A stretch of 64,000 nt of DNA from Paraburkholderia youngii. GTDB lineage: Bacteria > Pseudomonadota > Gammaproteobacteria > Burkholderiales > Burkholderiaceae. The translations under genes and the position numbers were made by a program. The notes beneath the pieces were generated by a model. That model was not told the DNA's origin, searched no databases, and saw only the letters and a list, made by a program, of their open reading frames with translations. Shown here in pieces: positions 28,119 to 37,845 of this stretch (position 1 is its first letter; the number at the start of each line of letters is the position of its first letter). Where the stretch lies: the NCBI RefSeq assembly GCF_013366925.1, contig NZ_JAALDK010000001.1:62001-126000 (forward strand), written 5' to 3'.

Positions 28119-30413
28119 ATGTCGAATCCCGTCAATACCAAACTCCGCGAAGCAGCCCTCGATTACCACGAGTTTCCGACTCCCGGCAAAATCGCGATCG
28201 CCCCGACCAAGCAGATGATCAACCAGCGCGACCTCGCGCTGGCGTATTCGCCTGGCGTCGCATTTGCGTGCGAGGAAATCGTCGAGAGCCCGCTGAACGC
28301 CGCGCGCTTCACCGCGCGCAGCAACCTCGTCGGCGTCGTCACGAACGGTACCGCGGTGCTGGGTCTCGGCAACATCGGCCCGCTCGCGTCCAAGCCGGTC
28401 ATGGAAGGCAAGGCCGTCCTGTTCAAGAAGTTCGCCGGCATCGACGTGTTCGATATCGAGATCAACGAGACCGATCCGCACAAGCTGGTCGACGTGATCG
28501 CCGCGCTCGAACCGACCTTCGGCGGCATCAACCTCGAAGACATCAAGGCGCCGGACTGCTTCATCGTCGAACGCGAATGCCGCAAGCGCATGAAGATTCC
28601 GGTCTTCCATGACGACCAGCACGGCACCGCGATCGTCGTCGCGGCGGCAGTCACCAACGGTCTGAAGGTCGTTGGCAAGGACATCAAGGAAGTCAAGCTG
28701 GTTTCCTCGGGCGCGGGCGCGGCGGCGCTCGCCTGTCTGGACCTGCTGGTCGACCTCGGCCTGCCGCTCGAAAACATCACCGTGACCGACCTCGCGGGGG
28801 TCGTCTACAAGGGCCGTACCGAACTGATGGACCCGGACAAGGAGCGTTTCGCGCGTGAAACCAGCGCGCGCGCGCTCGCCGAGGTGATCGACGGCGCGGA
28901 CGTGTTCCTCGGGCTGTCGGCTGGCGGCGTGCTCAAGCAGGACATGGTCAAGAAGATGGCCGCCAAGCCGCTGATCCTCGCGCTCGCGAACCCGACGCCG
29001 GAAATCCTGCCGGAACTCGCGCTCGAAGTGCGTCCGGACGCGGTGCTGTGCACGGGCCGCACCGACTACCCGAACCAGGTCAACAACGTGCTGGTGTTCC
29101 CGTTCCTGTTCCGCGGCGCGCTGGACGCCGGCGCGACGACGGTCACGCGCGAAATGGAAATCGCCGCCGTCAACGCGATCGCCGAACTGGCGCGCCAGGA
29201 GCAGAGCGACATCGTCGCGACCGCGTATGGCATCCAGGATCTGTCGTTCGGACCGGAGTATCTGATTCCGAAGCCGTTCGATCCGCGTCTGATCGTGAAG
29301 GTCGCGCCCGCGGTGGCGAAGGCCGCGATGGACTGCGGCGTCGCCGAGCGTCCGATCGAGGATATGGACGCGTACGCGCAGCATCTGCAGCAATTCGTCT
29401 ACCACAGCGGCACGACGATGAAGCCGATCTTCCAGCTCGCCCGCAGCGTCGAGCCGGAGAAGAAGCGCATCGTGTTCGCGGAAGGCGAAGAGGAACGTGT
29501 GCTTCGCGCGATCCAGATCGTCGTCGACGAAAAGCTCGCCAAACCCATCCTGATCGGCCGGCCTGCCGTGATCGAACAGCGGATCGCGCGTTATGGCCTG
29601 CGGCTCGTCGCCGGGCAGGATTACACGGTCGTCAACACGGATCATGACGAACGTTACCGTGAGTTCTGGCAGGAATACGCGAAGATGATGTCGCGCAAGG
29701 GCATCACCACGCAGATGGCCAAGCTCGAGATGCGCCGCCGCACCACGCTGATCGGCTCGATGATGGTCAGGAAGGGCGAGGCGGACGGCATGATCTGCGG
29801 CACGGTCAGCACGACCCACCGCCATATCCATTTCATCGACCAGGTGATTGGCAAGAAGCCGGGCGCGAAGGTGTATGCGGCGATGAATGGGCTGGTGTTG
29901 CCGAATCGGCAGATTTTCCTCGTCGATACGCACGTGAATGTCGATCCGACGCCGGAGGAGCTGGCCGAGATCACGATCATGGCGGCCGAGGAAGTGCGTC
30001 GTTTCGGTATCGAGCCGAAAGTCGCGCTGGTGTCGCATTCGAACTTCGGTTCGAGCAACGCGCCGAGCGCACAGAAGATGCGCGATACGCTCGAGATCCT
30101 GCGTGAACGCGCGCCGGAGCTGCAAATTGACGGCGAAATGCACGGCGATGTCGCGCTCGACTCCAATCTGCGCCGCGAAGTGCTGCCCGATTCGACGCTC
30201 GAAGGCGACGCGAACCTGCTGGTGCTGCCGAACATCGATGCGGCCAATATCGCGTACAACCTGCTGAAGACGGCGGCCGGCAACAACATCGCGATTGGCC
30301 CCATCCTGCTCGGCGCGGCCAAGCCGGTGCACGTGCTGACGCCGTCGGCGACCGTACGCCGGATCGTCAACATGGCGGCGCTGCTGGTTGCGGACGTCAG
30401 CGCAACCCGCTAA
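28119..30413 (+). CDS. maeB: NADP-dependent malic enzyme, MaeB type
   Basis: Oxidative decarboxylation of malate to pyruvate. 764 residues: an N-terminal malic domain (about 1-430, with [16 protein letters not shown] and [12 protein letters not shown], and a NAD(P) fold around [15 protein letters not shown]) fused to a C-terminal phosphotransacetylase-like domain (about 430-764, with [17 protein letters not shown]). That hybrid architecture is diagnostic for MaeB. I use the ATG at 28119 ([17 protein letters not shown]); an upstream ATG sits in the putative -10. Confidence 0.95.
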   Translation: MSNPVNTKLREAALDYHEFPTPGKIAIAPTKQMINQRDLALAYSPGVAFACEEIVESPLNAARFTARSNLVGVVTNGTAVLGLGNIGPLASKPVMEGKAVLFKKFAGIDVFDIEINETDPHKLVDVIAALEPTFGGINLEDIKAPDCFIVERECRKRMKIPVFHDDQHGTAIVVAAAVTNGLKVVGKDIKEVKLVSSGAGAAALACLDLLVDLGLPLENITVTDLAGVVYKGRTELMDPDKERFARETSARALAEVIDGADVFLGLSAGGVLKQDMVKKMAAKPLILALANPTPEILPELALEVRPDAVLCTGRTDYPNQVNNVLVFPFLFRGALDAGATTVTREMEIAAVNAIAELARQEQSDIVATAYGIQDLSFGPEYLIPKPFDPRLIVKVAPAVAKAAMDCGVAERPIEDMDAYAQHLQQFVYHSGTTMKPIFQLARSVEPEKKRIVFAEGEEERVLRAIQIVVDEKLAKPILIGRPAVIEQRIARYGLRLVAGQDYTVVNTDHDERYREFWQEYAKMMSRKGITTQMAKLEMRRRTTLIGSMMVRKGEADGMICGTVSTTHRHIHFIDQVIGKKPGAKVYAAMNGLVLPNRQIFLVDTHVNVDPTPEELAEITIMAAEEVRRFGIEPKVALVSHSNFGSSNAPSAQKMRDTLEILRERAPELQIDGEMHGDVALDSNLRREVLPDSTLEGDANLLVLPNIDAANIAYNLLKTAAGNNIAIGPILLGAAKPVHVLTPSATVRRIVNMAALLVADVSATR

Positions 30414-30426
30414 GCGCGCATCGTGA

Positions 30427-30466
30427 CCGGGCCGCGACAGGCCCGGCGCCGGTTCTCCGACCGGCG
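30427..30466 (+). terminator. Tandem GC-rich hairpins after maeB
   Basis: Two adjacent hairpins, CCGGGCC/GGCCCGG (30427-30446) and CGCCGG/CCGGCG (30447-30466), just after the maeB stop. There is no T-tract, so this may act as a 3' end stabiliser or a weak terminator rather than a canonical one. Confidence 0.4.
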
Positions 30467-30473
30467 CGCCCTG

Positions 30474-30504
30474 AAAAAAAAGGCGTGCCCGCAATGGGCA
30501 CGCC
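30474..30504 (-). terminator. Minus-strand terminator of the candidate small RNA
   Basis: On the minus strand, GGCGTGCCC, loop ATTGC, GGGCACGCC, then eight T. No plus-strand T-tract follows, so it cannot be the canonical terminator of maeB. Confidence 0.8.
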
Positions 30505-30648
30505 CTCGGGGCAAGCTGGGGATCGCCACCCCGAAAAATGGCAATGACACAGCCTTTCGGCTGAATGGTTCCAGGCTTTGACAACCGCGAGCGAGCGCCT
30601 CGGCCACCGGCCGCTTGCATCGCTTGCGCTGCGCTCGATCGCGGTTGA
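30474..30648 (-). ncRNA. Candidate structured small RNA, minus strand, unassigned family
   Basis: Both flanking protein genes are on the plus strand, yet this 420-bp gap holds a complete minus-strand RNA architecture. From the 5' end it has a long hairpin with 17-base arms and one mismatch (30631-30647 with 30582-30598), then a small hairpin with a GAAA tetraloop on the minus strand (30550-30563), then a TCGGGG/CCCCGA stem (30506-30534), and finally a 9-bp perfect stem (30482-30504) followed by eight U residues (30474-30481). Upstream are TTGACA (30680-30685) and TAAACT (30653-30658), although 21 bp apart. The layout does not match 6S, tmRNA, SRP or RNase P RNA as I know them. Length would be about 175 nt. 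Confidence 0.55.
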
Positions 30649-30835
30649 GCTCAGTTTAGCCTGATCGAGCTAAATATTCTGTCAAAAGTCGTCAAAGCCC
30701 CGATTGGCCGGCTTTGCGCGCCGTGAGGCGGGGTGTCGTCCGGCCGTCGAACGTTGATTCCAAAGGCTATTAGCGATACCCTTACGACTTTCATGGTCGT
30801 CAAACTCGTGGTCTGACAGCGGGGAAACCTGATAC

Positions 30836-31249
30836 ATGGCACGCAACTGGTTGCGCATGAAAGGCGTGCTGATCGGTGCTGCCGCGCTCTGCGCGTTGTC
30901 AAGTTCGGCGCCCGAGGCGCTGGCGCGAGACAACTCGGCGCCAGCTGCGGCGGAAGCGCAGGTAGGCACCATCGCGCTGGCGCAATTGCCGCGCGAAGCG
31001 GTCGATACGTTGAACCTCATTGCTACCGGCGGGCCTTACCCGTATCAGAAGGATGGCATCGTATTCGGCAACTACGAACGGGTGCTGCCCGCTCATCGGC
31101 GCGGCTATTACCACGAATACACCGTCCCCACGCCTCACGCGCGCAATCGCGGGGCGCGCCGCATCGTCTGCGGAGGTCCGCTACAGCGAACCGACAATTG
31201 TTATTACTCGGACGACCATTACACCAGTTTTAACCGTATTGTTGAATGA
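30836..31249 (+). CDS. Secreted guanyl-specific ribonuclease (RNase Sa/barnase family)
   Basis: 137 residues with a signal peptide (1-30, cleavage after EALA). The mature part is close to RNase Sa of Streptomyces: LPREAVDTLNLIATGGPYP, GIVFGNYERVLP, YYHEYTVPTP, GARRIVCGG, YYSDDHYTSF. Catalytic residues are Glu94, Arg109 and His128. Cys112 and Cys122 are close enough to form a disulfide that differs from the RNase Sa one. It would cleave RNA after G outside the cytoplasm, and its inhibitor gene follows 16 bp after the stop. Without export the enzyme would be toxic, which explains the pair. Confidence 0.92.
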   Translation: MARNWLRMKGVLIGAAALCALSSSAPEALARDNSAPAAAEAQVGTIALAQLPREAVDTLNLIATGGPYPYQKDGIVFGNYERVLPAHRRGYYHEYTVPTPHARNRGARRIVCGGPLQRTDNCYYSDDHYTSFNRIVE

Positions 31250-31265
31250 CATTGGGATGAACGGC

Positions 31266-31826
31266 ATGAGCGACAACATCTACGCGCACGATTCCGGAGT
31301 CGCGACGGATCTTTTCGCGGCCGGCGACGGCAATTTGTTCCAACGCGTCATGAAGATGCGCGCCGACGAGCAGGGTCGCGACAACCAAAGCGAGGCTGGC
31401 ACGGTGGTTTCATCGAACGAAGAGCCCATGAGCCTTTTCAGGACGGTGCGGCCGAACATCGTGCAGTCGATCCGCGCGTTCCGCGTGCAGGATCTAGCCG
31501 ACGAGGCCAACCACCTTGGCCAGCACTTTCTGTATGCATACTGCGCGAACGCCGCGTCGAAGCAGGAAGTGCTCGAGACGATCGCGACGTCGTTCCTGTT
31601 TCCCAAGCATTTCGGCAAGAACTACGACGCGCTCTACGACTGCCTGACCGACCTCGTGCACAAGGCCGGCGCGCAGCCCGGCTTCGTGATCGTGCTCGAA
31701 CACCTGCCGATCGCGCAGAAATTCGACAAGGAAGGGCGCGAGACGCTGCTCGACGTGTTCCGCGAAGCGGCCGAATTCTGGGCCGAGCGCAAGGTCGCGT
31801 TCCGGGTGTTTTACTCGTTCGCCTGA
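31266..31826 (+). CDS. Barstar-family ribonuclease inhibitor with N-terminal extension
   Basis: 186 residues from ATG 31266 (GGGA eight bases upstream); an ATG at 31257 would add three residues. The barstar domain is the last about 100 residues, with FPKHFGKNYDALYDCLTDL at 112-130. Asp121 and Asp125 match barstar Asp35 and Asp39, the residues that plug the RNase active site. The first about 85 residues, including an unusual 55-residue acidic/polar start, are not in classical 90-residue barstar. No signal peptide, so it protects the cytoplasm against the RNase encoded just upstream, with which it is probably co-transcribed. Confidence 0.9.
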   Translation: MSDNIYAHDSGVATDLFAAGDGNLFQRVMKMRADEQGRDNQSEAGTVVSSNEEPMSLFRTVRPNIVQSIRAFRVQDLADEANHLGQHFLYAYCANAASKQEVLETIATSFLFPKHFGKNYDALYDCLTDLVHKAGAQPGFVIVLEHLPIAQKFDKEGRETLLDVFREAAEFWAERKVAFRVFYSFA

Positions 31827-31898
31827 GGCTCGTAGGATGTTTCACCTGTTCAGGCGTAGTTGATTGGCTGTGACGGCGAACGTCGCGCTACAGACGCT

Positions 31899-31930
31899 AA
31901 AGGCCCGCTAATTGGCGGGCCTTTGCTTTC
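31899..31930. terminator. Bidirectional terminator between barstar and rsmE genes
   Basis: AAAGGCCCGC (31899-31908), loop TAATTG, GCGGGCCTTT (31915-31924), then GCTTTC. The arms are flanked by A and T runs, so it can serve both convergent genes. Confidence 0.8.
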
Positions 31931-31958
31931 GTGGCGGTGTTTGGCGCATAGCTCCCGC

Positions 31959-32699
31959 TTACCAACCGCCCCAGCGCGCCGCAAGCGCAGCAAGCACCGC
32001 GATCCCTGCGGTCTCGGTGCGCAGCACACGCGGTCCCAAGCCCACCGCGGCAAAGCCCTGTTCAACGGCGGCGGCTTCCTCGTCGGCGGAAAGGCCGCCT
32101 TCGGGGCCGATCAGCAGCGTCACGCCGCCAGGCGGCGGCGCGTCCGGCAGCGCCGTGAAACCGATGCTCGCGCGTGGCGACAGCAGCAGGCGCAACTCGT
32201 CGGGTGCCGGTTCGCGCGACAGGGTATCGAGCCAAGCGCCAATCTCACACACCGGCATGACGTCCGGCAGCCGATTACGCCCGCACTGTTCGCACGACGC
32301 CCGCACCACACCTTGCCAGTGCTGCTGCCGCCGTTGCGCGCGCTCGCCGGTCAGCCGCACGACGCTGCGTGCGGTCGCGAGCGGCACGAAGCCAGAGGCG
32401 CCGAGTTCGACCGCCTTCTCGATCAGCCAGTCCATCTTGTCGCCGCCGGCGATGCCTTGGGCGAGCGTCAGCCGATACGGCGGCTCGACCTCGACCGCGC
32501 GAAATTCGCCAATTTTCACGCGAGCCGAACGGCGCTCGACCTCGACGAGTTCGGCGCCGTATTCGCCGCCCTGGCCGTTGAACAGCACGAGCGAATCGCC
32601 AGGCTGCAGACGAAGCACGGCCACGTGGCGGACGACGTCGTCGGGCAATGCGATCACGTCGTCGGGGTAAAGCAGCGCGTCAATAAAAAAACGGGGCAT
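31959..32699 (-). CDS. rsmE: 16S rRNA m3U1498 methyltransferase
   Basis: 246 residues, SPOUT-class methyltransferase. The N-terminal PUA-like part begins MPRFFIDALL, and the C-terminal knot has LLIGPEGGLSADEE and LGPRVLRTETA, which bind SAM. It modifies U1498 in the decoding region of 16S rRNA. Convergent with the barstar gene. The VOC gene stops... upstream on the same strand at 19 bp distance, so the two may be co-transcribed. Confidence 0.95.
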   Translation of the reverse strand: MPRFFIDALLYPDDVIALPDDVVRHVAVLRLQPGDSLVLFNGQGGEYGAELVEVERRSARVKIGEFRAVEVEPPYRLTLAQGIAGGDKMDWLIEKAVELGASGFVPLATARSVVRLTGERAQRRQQHWQGVVRASCEQCGRNRLPDVMPVCEIGAWLDTLSREPAPDELRLLLSPRASIGFTALPDAPPPGGVTLLIGPEGGLSADEEAAAVEQGFAAVGLGPRVLRTETAGIAVLAALAARWGGW

Positions 32700-32718
32700 C
32701 GACGAATGACTCTCGGAT

Positions 32719-33132
32719 TCAGGAAAGGTGGCGGGCGAGCGCCCAGCGATAGCCGTCGATATCTTCGACCTGCGCGAAGCGGTCGCCCCAGAACTGGTCC
32801 TGCGGTTCGCTCAGCGACTTCGCGCCAGCCGCGAGCGCGCGAGCATACACGGCATCGACGTCCTCGACATAGACATAGAACGATTGCGGCGCAATCGTGC
32901 CCGCGCTTTTCGGCGTCTTCGCGGTCGAGCCGAACGCGCCTTCGGGTGCGAACATCACGATCAACTGGCCTTGGTAGGTCATCTCGACGTGCATGACGAC
33001 GCCGTCGTCTTGCACGCTGTCGCGCACGTCGAAGCCGAACGCCGCCGAAAAAAACGCCGTGGACGCGCGCGCATCGCGCACCGTCAGATAGGGGGTCAGC
33101 CAGGGCACACCGGCGGGGCGGGGGGCGGTCAT
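32719..33132 (-). CDS. VOC (glyoxalase/PhnB-like) superfamily protein
   Basis: 137 residues with two beta-alpha-beta-beta-beta halves. WLTPYLTVRDARASTAFFSA begins the first, FYVYVEDVDAVYARALAAGA the second, and FWGDRFAQVEDIDGYRWAL closes the fold as in PhnB-like proteins. Metal ligands typical of glyoxalase I are not all present, so enzymatic activity is uncertain. Located 19 bp upstream of rsmE. Confidence 0.85.
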   Translation of the reverse strand: MTAPRPAGVPWLTPYLTVRDARASTAFFSAAFGFDVRDSVQDDGVVMHVEMTYQGQLIVMFAPEGAFGSTAKTPKSAGTIAPQSFYVYVEDVDAVYARALAAGAKSLSEPQDQFWGDRFAQVEDIDGYRWALARHLS

Positions 33133-33760
33133 GGAGTTCTCCGGATTTCGTCGGGCAGCGTGCGACTGTTGCGGGTTTCGCTCGGGCGCGGCATGCCGGC
33201 TTCGCTCGAACTGGTTCGCTCCAGGTGCCCACGCTTCAAATGGATGGTTTCGTCGTCGGACTCAGTTTATCGCGCGCCGTTCGCGCTGCCGAGAGTAGCC
33301 CCGCGTGCAGGGCCGGTTCGTCATGACGCAGCGAATCGATGCCGCGCGCGGCGAGACGTTCGACGAGCGGGTGAATCGGGCGAGTCGTCGCGGAACTCGA
33401 TAGGCATCCGGGCATCGAGCGGATCGAGGCGTGCATGAGGAAATCCGTAGACGGCGTCGGCACAAGGCTGGAACAATAGCGGGGCGTTCACGGCGGGCGG
33501 GCTCGATCGGCAGCGTGGGCAAATCAGCTGCTCGAATCGTGAATGCCGCCGCCGGGCGTAGTGCGTTGAACCGCGCGGCCGGGCGGCTTTCCGGCCGGCT
33601 AGGGGTTAACCTTCTGCTAGAATGTGACGCTTTCAGCCTTGTCCGCTTGCTCTGCCCGTTTCGCGTCTCCTGGCGCCGCATCGTGCGCCGTAGCGAACTG
33701 GCCGCCGAGCTTCCGGGCCTCAAGCGCGCCCCGCTTTCTGACTCTGTCTCCGGACTCGAC
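33133..33760. other. 628-bp intergenic region between VOC gene and transketolase
   Basis: Divergent VOC/tkt region. It holds the extended -10 promoter for tkt at 33615-33623 and a GC-rich stretch of low protein likeness. A minus-strand frame at 33236-33463 (75 codons) exists, and another frame reads a short [21 protein letters not shown] stretch before stopping, which could be remains of a decayed gene. I do not recognise either. Confidence 0.4.
33615..33623 (+). promoter_or_regulatory. Extended -10 promoter element for tkt
   Basis: TGCTAGAAT: TG one base before TAGAAT, the extended -10 pattern that needs no strong -35. It lies 138 bp upstream of the transketolase ATG, giving a leader of about 130 nt. 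Confidence 0.5.
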
Positions 33761-35782
33761 ATGACGACCCCGTCTCCCGCACCCACTTCCCTGATGGCCA
33801 ACGCGATCCGCGCGTTGTCCATGGACGCCGTTCAAAAGGCGAACTCCGGCCACCCCGGCATGCCGATGGGCATGGCCGAAATCGGCGTTGCCCTGTGGTC
33901 GCGTCATCTGCGCCATAACCCGAAGAACCCGCAATGGGCCGATCGCGACCGCTTCGTGCTGTCGAACGGTCACGGCTCGATGCTGCTGTACTCGCTGCTG
34001 CATCTGACCGGCTACGACCTGCCGATGGAAGAGCTGAAAAACTTCCGCCAGCTCCATTCGAAGACGCCGGGTCACCCGGAATACGGCATCACGCCGGGCG
34101 TCGAGACGACCACCGGTCCGCTCGGCCAGGGCCTCGCGAATGCGGTCGGCATGGCGCTCGCCGAGTCGCTGCTCGCCACCGAATTCAACAAGCCCGACGC
34201 GAAGATCGTCGACCACCACACGTACGTGTTCGTCGGCGACGGCTGCCTGATGGAAGGTATCTCGCACGAAGCGTGCTCGCTCGCAGGCGTGCTGAAGCTG
34301 AACAAGCTGATCGCGTTCTACGACGACAACGGCATCTCGATCGACGGCGAAGTGGTGCACTGGTTCCACGACGACACGCCGAAGCGCTTCGACGCGTACG
34401 GCTGGAACGTGATCCCGAACGTGGTCGGCCATGACGTCGACGCGGTCGACGCGGCGATCAAGCAAGCGAAGCTGTCGGACAAGCCGACGCTGATCTGCTG
34501 CAAGACCGTGATCGGTGAAGGCGCGCCGACCAAGGCGGGCTCGCACGACTCGCACGGCGCGCCGCTCGGCGACAAGGAAATCGCGGCAACGCGCGAAGCG
34601 ATCGGCTGGAAGTGGGAGCCGTTCGTGATTCCGCAGGAAGTCTACGCGGCATGGGATGCGAAGGATGCGGGCGGGCGCCTCGAATCCGAATGGGACAAGG
34701 CGTTCGCCGCCTACGCGGCCAAGTATCCGCAGGAAGCGGCGGAGTTCAAGCGCCGCAGCGCGAAGCAGCTGCCGGCCGACTGGAAGGACAAGGCAAAGGC
34801 GATCATCGCCGGCGCGAACGAACGCGCCGAGACCGTCGCGACGCGTAAGGCGTCGCAGCAGGCCATCGAAGGCCTGTCGGCCGTGCTGCCCGAACTGCTC
34901 GGCGGTTCCGCCGACCTGACCGGCTCGAACCTGACCAACTGGAAGGCCGCGAAGCCGGTGCGCGTGAACGCCGAAGGCCGTGCCGCCGGCAACTACGTGA
35001 ACTACGGTGTGCGCGAATTCGGCATGAGCGCCGCGATCAACGGCGTCGCGCTGCATGGCGGCTATAAGGCATTCGGCGGCACGTTCCTGACGTTCTCGGA
35101 CTACAGCCGCAACGCGCTGCGCGTCGCCGCGCTGATGAAGTCGCAGTCGATCTTCGTGTTCACGCACGACTCGATCGGTCTCGGCGAAGACGGCCCGACC
35201 CACCAGTCGATCGAACACGTCGCGAGCCTGCGCCTGATCCCGAATCTACAAACATGGCGTCCGGCTGATACGGTCGAAACCGCGGTGGCCTGGACCCATG
35301 CGATCGAACATGAAGGTCCGTCGTGCCTGATCTTCAGCCGTCAGAACCTGCAGTTCAACGAGCGCACCGACGCGCAGATCGCCAACATCGAGAAGGGCGG
35401 CTACGTGCTGCGCGACTGGGACGAAGAGATCGTCGCGCGTAAGATCATCCTGATCGCGACGGGCTCCGAAGTCGAACTGGCGATGAAGGCCGTCGAGCCG
35501 CTCGCGCGCGAAGGCATCGCCGCACGCGTCGTGTCGATTCCGTCGACGACCGTGTTCGACAAGCAGGACGCCGAGTACCGCGAACGCGTGCTGCCGCACG
35601 GCGTGCGCCGCGTCGCGATCGAAGCGGGCGTGTCGGATTTCTGGCGCAAGTACGTGGGTCTGGAAGGCGGCGTGGTCGGCATTGACACGTTCGGCGAATC
35701 GGCCCCGGCAGGTGTGCTGTTCAAGCATTTCGGTTTCACCGTCGAGCACGTGGTGGCGACGGTCAAGGCCGCTCTCGGCTGA
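33761..35782 (+). CDS. tkt: Transketolase
   Basis: 673 residues, thiamine-diphosphate enzyme of the pentose phosphate and Calvin pathways. The start [20 protein letters not shown] precedes the conserved [14 protein letters not shown]. The ThDP motif GDGCLMEG...N is near 155-185, and the transketolase signature around [17 protein letters not shown] is intact. gap follows 112 bp downstream on the same strand, so the two probably serve triose/pentose interconversion with some shared expression. Confidence 0.97.
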   Translation: MTTPSPAPTSLMANAIRALSMDAVQKANSGHPGMPMGMAEIGVALWSRHLRHNPKNPQWADRDRFVLSNGHGSMLLYSLLHLTGYDLPMEELKNFRQLHSKTPGHPEYGITPGVETTTGPLGQGLANAVGMALAESLLATEFNKPDAKIVDHHTYVFVGDGCLMEGISHEACSLAGVLKLNKLIAFYDDNGISIDGEVVHWFHDDTPKRFDAYGWNVIPNVVGHDVDAVDAAIKQAKLSDKPTLICCKTVIGEGAPTKAGSHDSHGAPLGDKEIAATREAIGWKWEPFVIPQEVYAAWDAKDAGGRLESEWDKAFAAYAAKYPQEAAEFKRRSAKQLPADWKDKAKAIIAGANERAETVATRKASQQAIEGLSAVLPELLGGSADLTGSNLTNWKAAKPVRVNAEGRAAGNYVNYGVREFGMSAAINGVALHGGYKAFGGTFLTFSDYSRNALRVAALMKSQSIFVFTHDSIGLGEDGPTHQSIEHVASLRLIPNLQTWRPADTVETAVAWTHAIEHEGPSCLIFSRQNLQFNERTDAQIANIEKGGYVLRDWDEEIVARKIILIATGSEVELAMKAVEPLAREGIAARVVSIPSTTVFDKQDAEYRERVLPHGVRRVAIEAGVSDFWRKYVGLEGGVVGIDTFGESAPAGVLFKHFGFTVEHVVATVKAALG

Positions 35783-35894
35783 TGGTTGCGTCGCGTTGCC
35801 GTCGCGCCCCTCGTGGTTGCGCGGGGCAACGCACCGAACCGGATGTCCGACCAGGCGAACATAAACGGATTTTTTAGCCATCAGGAGATACATC

Positions 35895-36905
35895 ATGACG
35901 ATTCGCGTCGCAATCAACGGCTACGGCCGGATCGGCCGCAATACCCTGCGCGCCTTCTATGAAAACGGCAATAAGCACGATATCGAAATCGTCGCCATCA
36001 ACGATCTGGGCGATGCGAAGACCAACGCCCACCTGACGCAGTACGACACCGCGCACGGCAAGTTCCCGGGCCAGGTGTCGGTGGACGGCGACTACCTCGT
36101 CGTGAACGGCGACAAGATCCGCGTGCTGGCGAACCGCAACCCGGCCGAACTGCCGTGGGGCGAGCTGGGCGTCGACGTCGTGATGGAGTGCACGGGCTTT
36201 TTCACGACCAAGGAAAAGGCCAGCGCGCACATCAAGGGCGGAGCGAAGAAGGTCATCATCTCGGCGCCGGGCGGCAAGGATGTCGACGCGACCGTCGTCT
36301 ACGGCGTGAACCACAACGTGCTGAAGGCATCGGACACGGTCATCTCGAACGCATCGTGCACGACCAACTGCCTCGCGCCGCTGGTCAAGCCGCTGAACGA
36401 CAAGATCGGCCTCGTGAACGGCCTGATGACGACGATCCACGCGTACACGAACGACCAGGTTCTGACCGACGTGTACCACGAAGACCTGCGCCGCGCGCGT
36501 TCGGCCACGCATAGCCAGATCCCGACCAAGACCGGTGCGGCATCGGCGGTCGGCCTCGTGCTGCCGGAACTGAACGGCAAGCTGGACGGCTACGCAATCC
36601 GCGTCCCGACCATCAACGTGTCGGTCGTCGACCTGTCGTTCATCGCCGCGCGCGACACGACGGTCGAGGAAGTCAACGCGATCATGAAGGAAGCGTCGGA
36701 AGGCGCACTGAAGGGCGTTCTCGGTTACAACGACGCACCGCTCGTGTCGATCGACTACAACCACAACCCGGCTTCGTCGACGTTCGACTCGACGCTGACC
36801 AAGGTGTCGGGCCGTCTCGTGAAGGTGTCGAGCTGGTACGACAACGAGTGGGGCTTCTCGAACCGCATGCTGGACACGGCTGTGGCGCTCGCGAACGCGA
36901 AGTAA
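35895..36905 (+). CDS. gap: Glyceraldehyde-3-phosphate dehydrogenase, type I
   Basis: 336 residues. NAD fold GYGRIGRN at the N-terminus, catalytic Cys in [12 protein letters not shown], and C-terminal [19 protein letters not shown] lies nine bases before the ATG. NAD specificity is suggested by Asp following the second strand (AINDLGD). A strong terminator follows. I saw no HexR-type site upstream, unlike some pseudomonads where gap is under HexR. Confidence 0.97.
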   Translation: MTIRVAINGYGRIGRNTLRAFYENGNKHDIEIVAINDLGDAKTNAHLTQYDTAHGKFPGQVSVDGDYLVVNGDKIRVLANRNPAELPWGELGVDVVMECTGFFTTKEKASAHIKGGAKKVIISAPGGKDVDATVVYGVNHNVLKASDTVISNASCTTNCLAPLVKPLNDKIGLVNGLMTTIHAYTNDQVLTDVYHEDLRRARSATHSQIPTKTGAASAVGLVLPELNGKLDGYAIRVPTINVSVVDLSFIAARDTTVEEVNAIMKEASEGALKGVLGYNDAPLVSIDYNHNPASSTFDSTLTKVSGRLVKVSSWYDNEWGFSNRMLDTAVALANAK

Positions 36906-36927
36906 GTTTCGGGTTTCACGCTGCATG

Positions 36928-36955
36928 AAAGCCGCTCCTCGGAGCGGCTTTTTTT
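36928..36955. terminator. Terminator between gap and the GntR gene
   Basis: GCCGCTCC (36931-36938), TC, GGAGCGGC (36941-36948), then seven T; three A precede it, so it can act on both convergent transcripts. The same hairpin sequence recurs at 57526-57543. Confidence 0.85.
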
Positions 36956-36978
36956 CGTCTGCGGTATCGGCGCGACGG

Positions 36979-37665
36979 CTACGGCGTCGGGAAATAGACG
37001 CCCGCGCGCTGCGCGGCGTTCGCGATGTGCGTCTCGATCGCCTTGCCGGCCGCGAGCGAATCGCGGGCCTTCAGCGCGTCGAGAATCGCGCGATGCTCGG
37101 TGTAGGTGGACAGCACCCGCTCGCGCCGGTAGAACGGCATGCGCTGGCTTTCCTTCATGATCTCGGCGCTGCTGCGCAGGATCGACTCGATCGCGGCATT
37201 GCCTGCGATGCTTACGATGCGCATATGGAACGCGTAGTCGAGCCGCGCCGCTTCGTCGAGTTCCTCGCAGGCGAGCGCGCTTTGCATCGCGGTGACGTTT
37301 TCCTCGAGCCACGCGAGGTCGTCGTTGGTGACCGCGAGCACCGCCATGCGCGCAACGAAGCCTTCGAGCGCGTAGCGCATCTGATACGTGTCGGGCAGCG
37401 ACGACTGCTCGGCGAAACGCCACGCCTGAGCGGCTTTCGCCTGCGCGCTTTCCACGTACACGCCCTTGCCCGGCCGGATTACCAGCAGGCCGAGCGCTTC
37501 AAGCGTGGAGAGCGCTTCGCGCAGTGACGCGCGGCTGATCGACAGTTCATCGGATAGCTGGCGCTGCGCCGGCAGCAGGCTGCCCACCGGATAGACGCCC
37601 GCTTCGATGCGTTCGCGGATGGTCGCGATGGCCGCGTCGGTGACGGTGTGCGGGACGCTTTTCAT
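36979..37665 (-). CDS. GntR-family (FCD) regulator of the allantoin/dicarboxylate locus
   Basis: 228 residues. The N-terminal winged helix (about 10-75) contains ISRASLREALSTLEALGLL and RPGKGVYV; the C-terminal FCD ligand domain has the metal-site histidines in DYAFHMRI and EHRAILDAL. It diverges from the DctA-like gene. The three TGGTCnGACCA-type palindromes (37685, 37847, 39248) match the general FadR/FCD recognition pattern TnGTnnnACnA, so it probably represses itself, the carrier and allantoicase. The effector is likely an allantoin breakdown product; inferred from context. Confidence 0.9.
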   Translation of the reverse strand: MKSVPHTVTDAAIATIRERIEAGVYPVGSLLPAQRQLSDELSISRASLREALSTLEALGLLVIRPGKGVYVESAQAKAAQAWRFAEQSSLPDTYQMRYALEGFVARMAVLAVTNDDLAWLEENVTAMQSALACEELDEAARLDYAFHMRIVSIAGNAAIESILRSSAEIMKESQRMPFYRRERVLSTYTEHRAILDALKARDSLAAGKAIETHIANAAQRAGVYFPTP

Positions 37666-37684
37666 AAAAGCTCACTTGGTGGCG

Positions 37685-37695
37685 TGGTCTGACCG
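37685..37695. promoter_or_regulatory. GntR operator-like site before the regulator gene
   Basis: TGGTCTGACCG, nine of eleven positions of the palindrome TGGTCnGACCA, 20 bp upstream of the gntR start and just downstream of a possible minus-strand -10 TAGAAT (37698-37703). Suggests autoregulation. Confidence 0.55.
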
Positions 37696-37802
37696 CAATT
37701 CTAATCCTTACGAGAAAGAAGGCGCGCTTCCGGCCGTCTGAAATCCCGAATCCGACTCGAAAACGCCGAAAAAACAACGGGTAAACACTGTTCGATCAAT
37801 CC

Positions 37803-37831
37803 TTGACGGGACTATATCGGCTTCCTACTAT
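37803..37831 (+). promoter_or_regulatory. sigma70 promoter of the DctA-like carrier gene
   Basis: TTGACG (37803-37808), exactly 17 bp, TACTAT (37826-37831). The predicted start of transcription is about 37838, eight bases before the operator at 37846-37858. Confidence 0.7.
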
Positions 37832-37845
37832 TCGCCATAACAGTT

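Noticed and set aside
30482..30504. Strong hairpin read as the maeB terminator
   Set aside because: On the plus strand it is preceded by A residues and followed by no T; only the minus strand has a U-tract.
28008..30620. A very long open frame (870 codons) antisense to maeB, and a similar one antisense to leuS (44965-47568)
   Set aside because: Composition is Arg/His/Asp-rich, as expected for the mirror frame of GC3-rich coding DNA; the sense frames are clear maeB and leuS.
30474..30648. 6S RNA identity for the minus-strand RNA
   Set aside because: Ends do not pair with each other and there is a terminator hairpin rather than the 6S central bubble and closing stem.
30836..31826. Classical type II toxin-antitoxin module
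   Set aside because: The RNase has a signal peptide and resembles secreted RNase Sa, so self-protection of an exported enzyme explains the pair better.
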